Positions 1 through 6,993 of a DNA stretch of 21,061 nucleotides are shown piece by piece (within the stretch, counting starts at the first letter, position 1; every line of letters begins with the position of its first letter). The translations under genes and the position numbers were made by a program. Source of the stretch: an uncultured Prevotellaceae bacterium (GTDB taxonomy: Bacteria; Bacteroidota; Bacteroidia; Bacteroidales; Bacteroidaceae). Below the pieces are notes generated by a model. That model was not told the origin of the DNA. It saw only the letters and a list, made by a program, of their open reading frames with translations, and ran no database searches. The DNA is taken from contig OMTC01000053.1 in assembly GCA_900313845.1 (NCBI GenBank), positions 1-21,061 on the forward strand, read 5' to 3'.

Positions 1-249
1 ACTCGCTTTGCTCGCAAAGAACCTTCAGCTCGGCGTAGCCAAATCTTATAAATCTAAACAAATCATACAAATGTTATTTTGAAGATTATTGAAAGATTTG
101 AAAAGATTTGTGAGATTTCTGTCACGAAGTGACACTCCTTGATATTATTCGCTGAACAATTATTTTTGGAGTAATTATTCTAATTATTATAATTTCTTTC
201 CTAAGACAAAAAATCACTAAATTCTTCTGTCGCTACCATCGGGATTACT
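1..249. other. Gene-free left edge with small palindromic and shared motifs
   Basis: No convincing coding region is seen. The stretch opens with a small hairpin (CTTTG-CTCG-CAAAG, 6-19). It is followed at 20-41 by a copy of the motif AACCTTCAGCTCGGCGTAGC, which recurs in gaps near 15590, 15619 and 19065 (inverted) and, in variant form, inside the 22-nt arrays at 281 and 20909. A second small palindrome, GTCAC-GAA-GTGAC, lies at 121-133. The remainder is AT-rich and I see no further structure in it. Confidence 0.6.
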
Positions 250-557
250 GCTTTTGGTGCATCGCTTTTGGGGATTATCAGAACCTTTAGCTCGGCGGAA
301 GCCAACCACATTTGTGGATTGACTGAACCGCTCCTTTGAATTCAACTAGTTGCCGAAGGTTCGTCATCGACTTGCCGAGCCTTCGGCGTTGCGATGGCGA
401 AGGTTCGCCGTGACAACGTTGAGGGCTCGGTGCTTCAGTAAAATCAAAGGAAAAGTGCAGTTTAATCGAAGGAAAGATTGGCTTTCTCCAAGATGAAGGA
501 ACAGTATAATCAAAGGAGAGCGTCAGTAAAGTTGAAGGAGTGCGTCAGTACAATCGA
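250..557. repeat. 22-nt-phased degenerate repeat array, copy A
   Basis: Fourteen consecutive units of exactly 22 nt can be laid end to end from 250 to 557 with no slip of register. Units on the left (272, 316) start GGATT and carry a GACTGAAC-type middle. Units on the right (448, 470, 514, 536) start AGGA, and most end in AATCRA or GTTGA after a CAGT motif. The left units are roughly the reverse complement of the right ones: AAGGAG..TCAGT.CAATC can be read from both. The whole is therefore a large imperfect inverted repeat around a central core at 338-447. Because 22 is not a multiple of 3 the units cannot encode a peptide repeat. A second copy lies at 20855-21061. The units are too divergent for a CRISPR, and no cas genes are present. 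Confidence 0.8.
332..451. other. Conserved structured core of repeat element A
   Basis: Compared with the copy at 20937-21056, this core keeps its base pairing. Closing helix: TCCTTTGA (332-339) with TCAAAGGA (444-451). Hairpin 1: 352-363 with 376-387, 12 bp and a 12-nt loop. Hairpin 2: 387-391 with 414-418 and 394-400 with 405-411, closed by the tetraloop AGGT. A long-range helix, 373-381 with 424-432, encloses hairpin 2 and excludes hairpin 1. CAACTAGTTG (343-352) is a perfect 10-nt palindrome. Between copies, stem positions 339, 360 and 414 change only between Watson-Crick and G-T pairs, and 375/430 swap C-G for G-C. This suggests a selected fold, RNA or cruciform; which strand is transcribed, if either, is unknown. 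Confidence 0.55.
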
Positions 558-581
558 ATCCTTTCAGGTCGTTTTGTTTAT

Positions 582-734
582 TGATAATCATCGAAATCAG
601 AAAAATCATTAAATCTAGCACGCCAGTGCGATGTTTGTTGTAAACAATGATTACCCTGATTCATCTGATTATTTTAAAAGTCAATCATTGAAATCAGGAT
701 AATCAGATAAATCAAGCACGCCAGTGCGATGTTT
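582..734. repeat. Direct repeat pair ending in a GCAC-GTGC palindrome
   Basis: Two related blocks of about 54 nt lie at 582-635 and 681-734, 99 nt apart. The last 26 nt of each differ at one base. Both contain the hairpin-forming GCAC-GCCA-GTGC followed by GATGTTT, and both are preceded by AATCA/GAAATCAG-rich sequence. No coding potential is seen. The palindrome resembles the GCACGAAGTGC and GTCACGAAGTGAC motifs in other gaps of the window, which suggests a common intergenic element type. Confidence 0.65.
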
Positions 735-743
735 TTCTATCAA

Positions 744-770
744 CAAAAAACCCAGGGGATTGCCCTGGGC
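744..770 (-). terminator. Rho-independent terminator of the PepSY-like gene
   Basis: On the minus strand, CCCAGGG (769-763) pairs with CCCTGGG (757-751) and is followed at once by six T residues (750-745). This is a compact classic terminator about 50 nt past the stop codon of the gene ending at 819. Confidence 0.85.
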
Positions 771-818
771 TGAGAGTTATAAGATTTTGAGAAGAAGATT
801 TATGGGATATTTGCGAGA

Positions 819-1265
819 TTAGTCGTCGATTTCAATCAACTTGTAGTTCTTGTTGAACTTGAGGTCTAAACCGTTGGAGAGTTCGATTTCGGTGTCTCGT
901 CTATCCTTGTCGATCTTCTTGATGAAAGTGTTTGGATACTTGGCTTTCACGAACTTGTCGATAGCGGCAGGAATGAACGTTGCTGGCACCGGACCACTCT
1001 TCATGCTCACATTATCCCAATTTCCCTTGGAATCGAATTCGATCTTGTCTCCATTCGAGAAGTGCACTTCGTAGGTCTTGGAAAGTATGCCTTCCTGAGT
1101 GGTGAAAGCAATCTGATGCGAAGGGAATTCTTTTTTTACGGTTGTTTGTGCCGCCTGAGGCAACTGGGAGAATTCTATTGGTTTGTCATCGTCAGCCATT
1201 GCTGTTACTGAAACCATAAACAATGCTGCAAGAGCCATTGTGAAATTGCGAATAATCTTTTTCAT
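819..1265 (-). CDS. PepSY-like periplasmic protein (PF11396-type)
   Basis: This is a 148-residue exported protein. Residues 1-24 form a signal peptide (positive start, hydrophobic core, AMA-D cleavage region). The mature part holds two similar units, about 28-86 and 92-147. Each has a helix rich in Lys and aromatic residues (TTVKKEFP, DKFVKAKYP) followed by strands of the type YEVHFSNGDKIEFD and TEIELSNGLDLKFN. This tandem layout is typical of the Bacteroidetes PepSY-like family, once labelled beta-lactamase-inhibitor-like, whose biochemical role is unknown. The gene is monocistronic: it has its own promoter-like boxes at 1344-1375 and its own terminator at 744-770. Start chosen: ATG at 1265, just before the signal peptide. 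No defects are seen. Confidence 0.88.
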   Translation of the reverse strand: MKKIIRNFTMALAALFMVSVTAMADDDKPIEFSQLPQAAQTTVKKEFPSHQIAFTTQEGILSKTYEVHFSNGDKIEFDSKGNWDNVSMKSGPVPATFIPAAIDKFVKAKYPNTFIKKIDKDRRDTEIELSNGLDLKFNKNYKLIEIDD

Positions 1266-1343
1266 CTTCTTAAAGTTTTTAAAGTTAATAATAATTGTTA
1301 CTGTAAAAATTGTTTTGATTCGTCATTTTTTTGTTTGACGTTG

Positions 1344-1375
1344 CAAAGATATAGCGAACAAAGAGCGTTTGCAAA
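1344..1375 (-). promoter_or_regulatory. Bacteroidetes-type promoter of the PepSY-like gene
   Basis: On the minus strand, TTTG (1375-1372) is followed after 20 nt by TATCTTTG (1351-1344). This matches the Bacteroidetes -33 TTTG and -7 TAnnTTTG consensus at normal spacing. It implies a leader of roughly 70 nt before the ATG at 1265. Confidence 0.65.
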
Positions 1376-1479
1376 TTTTTTTATTCTTTTTATCTCCTCT
1401 TCTTGCGACAACCGCCTTCTTTTGCGACAATTCTTGGAATTGCCCTCAAAATCTGTCGCAAATCCCTCATTTTCATCAT

Positions 1480-1526
1480 GAAAAATAAAATTAGCCAGCA
1501 AAGAGTGTGTCACTTTTGCTGGCTAA
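1480..1526 (-). terminator. Terminator of the GH5-GH43 gene
   Basis: TTAGCCAGCAAA (1491-1502) pairs perfectly with TTTGCTGGCTAA (1515-1526). Inside it AGTG (1504-1507) pairs with CACT (1511-1514), giving a 16-bp stem with one bulge and a TGT loop. On the minus strand it is followed by TTTTATTTTTC (1490-1480), and it lies 32 nt past the enzyme's stop codon. Confidence 0.85.
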
Positions 1527-1557
1527 AACATGTATAAGATAAATAATGACTAAAAGA

Positions 1558-4500
1558 TTATTCGCCTTTTACGATTACCTTATCACTTGAGATGCTTCCA
1601 TCCATCAGCGTCTTGCGGACGATGACAATGCTATTTGGAGCAGGTTGCGTGATTCGACGTCCATCGAGCGAGAAATATTCGACTGATTTCACGAGCGACT
1701 GACTGACAGGGTCGAGGATGGCAAGCGGTGTTGTTCCATCGTTGCTGAGATACACCTCACTGATATATACAGCGGAGGAGCCTGTCGTCCAGAAACCAAC
1801 GATGTAGATGTGGGATGGGTCAGCAAGTGAGCCGTCCGACTTCTTCATGTTGTGCAAATCCACCACTGCTTGTTTCGATGTGCCCATGTCCGCCATGTAA
1901 GGAGTGGACCAATAGCTGGTGTTGTCGAATATGCGGAATGAAGGGTTGCAAGAAGCAGAGCGACGGAGTTTCACAACGATGTAGTTGTAGGCAGAGAGGT
2001 CGAGTCCCGAACCATACTCCCAACCACCGAAGCCATACTGACTGGTCTGGAGAGCTCCCGTCTTTTCGGTGAACTTACCCGAACCGTAGATGGAAGGATT
2101 GAAAGCGTCGGCAGTGAGTGGGAAGGTGGAAACGGTGACGGTGAAGGTCACGCTCTGGGTGGTGCCATTGATGTCTGTGTAGGTGGCAGTCACCTCGGTG
2201 CTTCCTTCCATCTGGCTTACGACACGTCCACCAACAATGGTGGCAATCGATGGGTTGGCAATGCTATAAGTACAGGACGAAGACACGTTCTGCGTGAGTC
2301 CCGACTGATAGGTGGCTGTGATGTTCAGTGCCGAACTACTGCCTGTGAGCACTGTGATGCCGTCGGATGGCATGGAGAGGGAAGTGAGTGTGAGGTCTTC
2401 CTTTGTGTAAGTCTTCAGCACTCCCTCGCCGAAGAAGCGGTCTTCGCTATAGACAGGTTCTGTGCTGAACCAATCGACGTCCACATAGCCCACGCCTAAG
2501 CTCTTTGTGGCATAGTTGAAGATGCCGAAACGGTTGCCCACAAATATCTTCAGGGTGTAGCGCATGGTCATATCGCTGCCGAGTGCACGCCATGTCTGAT
2601 TGTCGTAGGAGTAGTAGAAACTTGCCTTGTTTGTTCCGAAGTTGGCAATGATGCGGAGGAACACTTTGTCCTGCGTGAGTTCCTCGCCTACCTTCTCCGT
2701 GGCAGCGGTGTTGTCGTATGCACTGCGATACTGAACGAAATACTTCTTGCCATCCACCTGCTTCACGCCGATGTAGCCGTAAGGGTCTTGGAACACGCAA
2801 AGACCTGCCACATCGCCATCCTGCATGCCGTAGGTGTCGAGCGAAATGGTGCCGTAGCTGTCGGGATACTTGCTCGAAATGGTGTTGGCAATGTTATAGC
2901 CGAAGATACGCTGCGTGAGCATATTACGAGCCTGAGAGAGTTCGTTGGTCAGACTTGCTGTGTGGAGGCGGAGATGTCCTGGGTTGTCGAAGAGCGACCA
3001 AGCCGAATTGTCGGGGTTGTGGTTCCACTCCCACTGCAATCCGAGTCGAGGTTCCGTGAAGGTGTCGTTCGTAGGCAGATAGGTCTTTGGATAGGTCTTG
3101 CCCACATTTGGCTTGGCGTATGGCTTGCCTGCGGCAGTCACATCCGTTCCGTTGTTGCCCAGCACTGGCCAACCGTCCACCCATTTCACTGGCTCAAGAT
3201 AAGGGATACGTCCCACGGTGCCAGCGTCCTTGAAGAGAATCGTCCACCACTCGCCCATCTGTGTCTGAACCAATCCACCTTGGTGAATCTTCTGGTTTTT
3301 GAACACGCGGTCGCTGCTTTCCTCGTAAGGTCCGAACGGACTCTTGGAGCGGAAAATGGTTTGCGAACCCTCGGTGCCGCCGTAGGTAGCATAAATGTAA
3401 TAGTAGTCACCGATGTGGTAGAAGTGGGAACCCTCGCAACCATTGCCCACGCTGATGACGCGCTTGCTTTCGATTTCCCTGAAAGTGGATGCATTGAGCT
3501 TGCTCACGGTGATGTCGCCAATGCCTGCTGCTACGTAGAGATAGCCATCACCATTTTGCTCACCGTTTTCGCCCAGTCCGTGCAAGTGGTCGCGGTTGTC
3601 GTCGAAGAGGAAGCCTGAATCGTAGTAGAAACCATCGAGCTTCGTCATGGTCCATTCGCCTTCAGGGTCGGTGGCAGAGAGTATCCAGTCGCCACCATCG
3701 TCGTAGCCATCGGCAGAAAAGGCGATGAAGTTGAGGTAGAACTTGCCGTTGTGATATTGCAGGGATGGTGCCCACTGACCCTTCGAATAGCGGTTTTGTC
3801 CGTTCATCAGGTTATGAGGGTCGTCGTCGGCTATCTGCTGAAGTGGATTTGCACAGTATTCCCAGTTCACGAGGTCCTTCGACTTGAGAATCGTGGCACC
3901 AGGGAAATAGAACATCGTCGTGGAGCAGAGATAATAGGTGTCGCCCACGAGGATAATGTCGGGGTCAGGGAAATCGGCATTGATGAGCGGATTGAGGAAG
4001 TAGCCATAGCCCGTGTCGGCTGTGTATTGCTTCTTGTAGTCAGGATGAGGTGCATTCACGTTTGCCCATTGCTTGTACCAATCGAAACAAGCCACGCCGC
4101 ATGCCTCGTAAGGATCCACTCCGTGGTTTTCCATGTCGGTCTTGTAGGCAGGGACAACCTTGTTGTTCTTGAGATACTGGTCGATGTCGATGTAGCAAGC
4201 GGTACCCGAAAGCGTCATGGAAATGTTGCCGTAGTGGTCGAGCAATGCCTTGTAAGCCTTGCCCCACTTCGAGGTGGAACCCGTGGACCACGTGCCATAG
4301 TTGCTCGTCACCCAGTCGCCATGCTCGTTGTAGTGTCCCGTACCTTCCTTCTCAGGACTCCAATCGACCTCCGTAATCACGATAGGATGGGTTTCCACCA
4401 CTGGCACCTGCTCCTTGAACTGACGGATGTAGTTGGCGGTGTTGTAGCTGTTATCGCTGGCTCCGTACCAGCCTGTGTAGTCGTGTACGGCGTAGCCCAT

Positions 4501-5025
4501 GTTCTCGTCCTCGATAGGGCAGGTTGCAAAGTCGCGGTAGTTCGATTGCCAGCCCGTGCCAGGTATCCAGATGATGCCCGTGAAACCATTCTCACGAATC
4601 TTGTTGACGATAGGTTGGAAGAAGTCGTGCAAAGCCGTCACGTTGTTCTGTCCGTTGGCATCCTTCAAGTTCACAGGCTCGTTTCCCAATTCGAGGGAGA
4701 TTTGTCCTGAATACTTCTTGATGGTATCATTCTGCGACACGATGTCCCACACGGTCATCAGATACTCGTTGTATTCATCACCCACCTTCACTTCTCCTGG
4801 GAACACGCCAGGTGGGCGAATCACCACGTAGAGTCCGTGCTTCACTGCGTTTACGGCAATGCGTGTGTAAAGCGAACGCAGGTAAGTCTTGAGGCGAGTG
4901 GCACTGAACTGACTGATGTTTGCCTCGCCTCCTTCGCTGCCCGTCCTTGGCTTGTTGGGGTCGTTTGTCCAACAAGGGTCGAGGTGCAAGCGGAACAGGT
5001 TGCTTTGTTGAAATAATTGATGCAA
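1558..5025 (-). CDS. Secreted GH5-GH43 multidomain xylanolytic enzyme, main reading frame
   Basis: This 1155-codon frame holds most of a large fusion enzyme. Residues 6-330 are a GH5-type (beta/alpha)8 domain, with likely acid/base E116 in LELGNEP and nucleophile E219 in ITEVDW. Residues 344-620 are a GH43 five-bladed propeller, with base D354 in NADFPDPD, likely modulator D469 and acid E531 in EGSHFY. Then come the beta-sandwich commonly found C-terminal to GH43 (about 650-870), a Big-like domain (about 890-975), a carbohydrate-binding-like sandwich (about 980-1100) and a Por-type tail. The likely role is attack on arabinoxylan or a related beta-glycan; the exact specificity cannot be read. 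The natural start and signal peptide are at 5261 in another frame. The ATG at 5025 is only the first Met of this frame and lacks a signal, so the gene is probably inactive as sequenced. Confidence 0.85.
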   Translation of the reverse strand: MHQLFQQSNLFRLHLDPCWTNDPNKPRTGSEGGEANISQFSATRLKTYLRSLYTRIAVNAVKHGLYVVIRPPGVFPGEVKVGDEYNEYLMTVWDIVSQNDTIKKYSGQISLELGNEPVNLKDANGQNNVTALHDFFQPIVNKIRENGFTGIIWIPGTGWQSNYRDFATCPIEDENMGYAVHDYTGWYGASDNSYNTANYIRQFKEQVPVVETHPIVITEVDWSPEKEGTGHYNEHGDWVTSNYGTWSTGSTSKWGKAYKALLDHYGNISMTLSGTACYIDIDQYLKNNKVVPAYKTDMENHGVDPYEACGVACFDWYKQWANVNAPHPDYKKQYTADTGYGYFLNPLINADFPDPDIILVGDTYYLCSTTMFYFPGATILKSKDLVNWEYCANPLQQIADDDPHNLMNGQNRYSKGQWAPSLQYHNGKFYLNFIAFSADGYDDGGDWILSATDPEGEWTMTKLDGFYYDSGFLFDDNRDHLHGLGENGEQNGDGYLYVAAGIGDITVSKLNASTFREIESKRVISVGNGCEGSHFYHIGDYYYIYATYGGTEGSQTIFRSKSPFGPYEESSDRVFKNQKIHQGGLVQTQMGEWWTILFKDAGTVGRIPYLEPVKWVDGWPVLGNNGTDVTAAGKPYAKPNVGKTYPKTYLPTNDTFTEPRLGLQWEWNHNPDNSAWSLFDNPGHLRLHTASLTNELSQARNMLTQRIFGYNIANTISSKYPDSYGTISLDTYGMQDGDVAGLCVFQDPYGYIGVKQVDGKKYFVQYRSAYDNTAATEKVGEELTQDKVFLRIIANFGTNKASFYYSYDNQTWRALGSDMTMRYTLKIFVGNRFGIFNYATKSLGVGYVDVDWFSTEPVYSEDRFFGEGVLKTYTKEDLTLTSLSMPSDGITVLTGSSSALNITATYQSGLTQNVSSSCTYSIANPSIATIVGGRVVSQMEGSTEVTATYTDINGTTQSVTFTVTVSTFPLTADAFNPSIYGSGKFTEKTGALQTSQYGFGGWEYGSGLDLSAYNYIVVKLRRSASCNPSFRIFDNTSYWSTPYMADMGTSKQAVVDLHNMKKSDGSLADPSHIYIVGFWTTGSSAVYISEVYLSNDGTTPLAILDPVSQSLVKSVEYFSLDGRRITQPAPNSIVIVRKTLMDGSISSDKVIVKGE

Positions 5026-5261
5026 GGAGTCACCGTACTCGAGTTACAGCTGTTTCCCCAACGATAACTGTTGAAATAAGGACTCGGGGTGTCCATCACA
5101 CCATGCAGAACAACGGTGTTGCCGTGCGGGTCCTTCAATTGATTGCCCTCTCGATGGAGTGGAGGCGTATTGCCATACTGCGCCCTTGCCAGCTGTATGG
5201 AGAATGCCAGCGGCAATAAGAGCAAAAAGGCAATGGTCTTGATTCGATTCATTTTTCTCAT
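5000..5261 (-). pseudogene. 5' part of the GH5-GH43 gene, out of frame
   Basis: The frame opening at 5261 gives MRKMNRIKTIAFLLLLPLAF, a signal peptide ending near ARAQ. It continues with a typical GH5 N-terminus (LKDPHGNTVVLHGVMDTPSP, then YRWGNSC and CINYFNK). At 5009-4999, minus-strand AACAAAGCAAC, sensible sequence jumps to the other frame as SNLFRLHLDPCW; the original frame runs on only to a stop at 4851. The shift is -1, or equivalently a deletion of a non-multiple of three. Several residues expected between INYFNK and NLFRLHLD in such GH5 proteins also seem absent, which favours a small deletion over a single-base error. That last point rests on memory of the family, not on an alignment. 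Confidence 0.75.
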
Positions 5262-5306
5262 AAAGGAAATTTATTAGTTTGATGATTCTATACATTTTAC
5301 CGATTG

Positions 5307-5314
5307 CAAATTTA
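5307..5314 (-). promoter_or_regulatory. -7 promoter box of the GH5-GH43 gene
   Basis: Minus-strand TAAATTTG (5314-5307) matches TAnnTTTG, 46 nt before the ATG at 5261. No exact TTTG -33 box is seen at the expected distance upstream, so the promoter is only partly supported. Confidence 0.4.
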
Positions 5315-5427
5315 CAACATTATCCTTTCATTCCCTATCAATTTATTTCCCTTTTCTTTCATTTTTGTAACATAAGCGGGAAAACAATCATGAATTCGAT
5401 GTTCAAATGACAAATAATTCCGTGTGA

Positions 5428-5461
5428 TTTGATATATTATTAAAAGTATTTAGTATTTTTG
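5428..5461 (+). promoter_or_regulatory. Promoter of the BspA-like LRR gene
   Basis: TTTG (5428-5431) and TATTTTTG (5454-5461) match the Bacteroidetes -33/-7 boxes with 22-nt spacing, slightly long. The ATG at 5503 follows about 41 nt later. The divergent GH5-GH43 gene starts at 5261, so the 241-nt gap 5262-5502 holds both promoters and nothing else obvious. Confidence 0.55.
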
Positions 5462-5502
5462 CATGCGAATTGTCAAAATAAAGTAAGCTAATATCATCTG
5501 AA

Positions 5503-6993
5503 ATGAAACACTTGATTTTCACCCTATTGCTGTTGTCGCTATCCACTTTTGCCTATAGCCAAACCAATACCCAGGAGAAGTTTTTCGAAAAACTCTATTT
5601 GCGTACTTTCAAAACCGAGCAGCACGTCCTGAAATTCACTGCGGAAGGAGTGATGATGGATGGTGCGCTTCTCTATACTGGTACCAAAATCCTGCTGGTG
5701 CAAGGGCCTTCCACAACGCTTACTGCCGCAGAGACATCTACCAATGTGCTCGAGACCTTCACCGTGAATATCGATGCCGGAACCGTCACGCTGAAAAGAG
5801 CACACCTCACACTATACGACAAAACTGACTATCAAGGTCAAACGGCCGAAGTGAAAAGTGAAAAGCGAGAAGTGAAAAGTGAAAAACAAGAAGTCTCTAC
5901 CATAGAGGATAAGAAAGCAACTTCGAACGATGGCGAACTCGTCATCACGCTCGACCGTCCTATCCAAATGGTGGCAGACACATCGACGCCTACGTCACAA
6001 TTTGCCATGACAGAGACCAACACCGAACCTGTCAAGGACCGAAAGAAAGAAACCAACAACTACACCAAAGCCCTTGCCCAATGCCAAAGAAATCTGCGGG
6101 CAATGGACAAGCTCATCTCCACCTACGACACCTGTGGCAATGTCCATCTTCTTGCTTCCTACGACTCGATTGCCAATCTCAACCAATCGCTCTTGGAGAA
6201 TATCGACAAGACTGCTGTCAACTACAGTCAGCGCTTGCAAAAGTCGGAAAACGACTACGTGAACTATGCTGCCCGTATGCAAGTCAAATACGACAGCATT
6301 GTCAACTACATACCCAGCATGATGGATGCGGAGGGATTCACTTTTATGTTGGACGCCACCGACAAGGAAGCCACTGTTTACCGTCCTCTTGACCCTTCGC
6401 AAGCTTCCTTCCAAGTGCCTCCATACATCATGTACCGAATCCACAAACTCAAAGTGACTGAAATCGGTTCCTACGCATTCGAGAATATCACTCAACTCAC
6501 CGACATCGACCTTCCTTCTTCCATCCTCGAAATCGGTGACAAAGCCTTTGCAGGCTGCACCCATTTAGCCAACATCCAATTGCCCGAAAACCTCATGATT
6601 ATAGGTGAGGAAGCTTTCAAGAACTGCACATCGATAGAGAGTGTCCATCTACCTGCATCCCTCACCAACATCAAGCAACTGGCTTTCACCCAGTGCGAAA
6701 GATTGAAGGAAGTGGTGGCAGACATGCACAACGCCATCACCATAGGTCCACAAGCTTTCGACACAACCCAAGACAATCATGCCGTTCTGGTACTGCAAAA
6801 CGGTAGTTTCAACAAATACATCAGCAGTAACTGGGCTCACTATTTCCCTAACATGAGGGAACAGTTCTCCAAATCCACTGCGTCTGCCTATCTGCTCTCC
6901 GAAGGGAATGTTTTCTTGATGAAACAAAACGGAACAGCAGATTTCATGCATTCTCAAAGTGGAAAATACCCCAACGAATTCAGTGTTCCATAA
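5503..6993 (+). CDS. BspA-like leucine-rich-repeat protein, N-terminal part up to an in-frame stop
   Basis: Residues 1-20 are a signal peptide (FTLLLLSLSTFAYSQ). Residues 21-115 are a beta-rich region of unknown type. Residues 116-131 are a low-complexity repeat (EVKSEKR, EVKSEKQ) encoded by heptanucleotide repeats. Residues 185-260 are predicted helical, possibly coiled coil. Residues about 315-425 are LRR_5 (BspA-type) repeats with the pattern IGSYAFENITQLTDIDLPSS. The frame then reaches TAA at 6991-6993 after NEFSVP. Sequence past the stop continues the same protein in the same frame to 7854. BspA-like proteins are surface or secreted adhesin-type proteins in oral and gut Bacteroidales. 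As read, the product is a truncated 496-residue protein. Confidence 0.85.
   Translation: MKHLIFTLLLLSLSTFAYSQTNTQEKFFEKLYLRTFKTEQHVLKFTAEGVMMDGALLYTGTKILLVQGPSTTLTAAETSTNVLETFTVNIDAGTVTLKRAHLTLYDKTDYQGQTAEVKSEKREVKSEKQEVSTIEDKKATSNDGELVITLDRPIQMVADTSTPTSQFAMTETNTEPVKDRKKETNNYTKALAQCQRNLRAMDKLISTYDTCGNVHLLASYDSIANLNQSLLENIDKTAVNYSQRLQKSENDYVNYAARMQVKYDSIVNYIPSMMDAEGFTFMLDATDKEATVYRPLDPSQASFQVPPYIMYRIHKLKVTEIGSYAFENITQLTDIDLPSSILEIGDKAFAGCTHLANIQLPENLMIIGEEAFKNCTSIESVHLPASLTNIKQLAFTQCERLKEVVADMHNAITIGPQAFDTTQDNHAVLVLQNGSFNKYISSNWAHYFPNMREQFSKSTASAYLLSEGNVFLMKQNGTADFMHSQSGKYPNEFSVP
5850..5891 (+). repeat. Heptanucleotide repeat inside the LRR gene
   Basis: Six contiguous 7-nt units (AGTGAAA, AGTGAAA, AGCGAGA, AGTGAAA, AGTGAAA, AACAAGA) encode the duplicated peptide EVKSEKR-EVKSEKQ. 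Three units make seven codons, so the reading frame survives gain or loss of 21 nt only. The same 7-nt periodicity is seen in several intergenic gaps of the window. Confidence 0.8.

Noticed and set aside
250..557. Possible CRISPR array
   Set aside because: No repeat/spacer alternation: all units are 22 nt with continuous degenerate similarity, arms are inverted, and no cas gene is present.
1298..1513. 71-residue minus-strand open frame between PepSY-like and GH5-GH43 genes
   Set aside because: It starts inside the terminator hairpin at 1491-1526, runs through the promoter boxes at 1344-1375, and has a composition with no recognisable domain or signal.
2788..3618. 276-residue plus-strand open frame, and similar long frames at 3751-4710, 8218-9075, 14588-15262 and 17718-18617
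   Set aside because: Each is antisense to a well-supported gene with recognisable domains. The translations show no family features and no leader, so they are shadows of codon bias.
4999..5009. Programmed ribosomal frameshift in the GH5-GH43 gene
   Set aside because: AACAAAGCAAC does not form a canonical slippery heptamer, no downstream pseudoknot is evident, and domain sequence seems to be missing at the joint. A mutation or assembly error is simpler.
6991..6993. Recoded stop (selenocysteine or alternative code) in the LRR gene
   Set aside because: The codon is TAA. Other genes in the window end normally at TAA and TGA, and no recoding element is seen.
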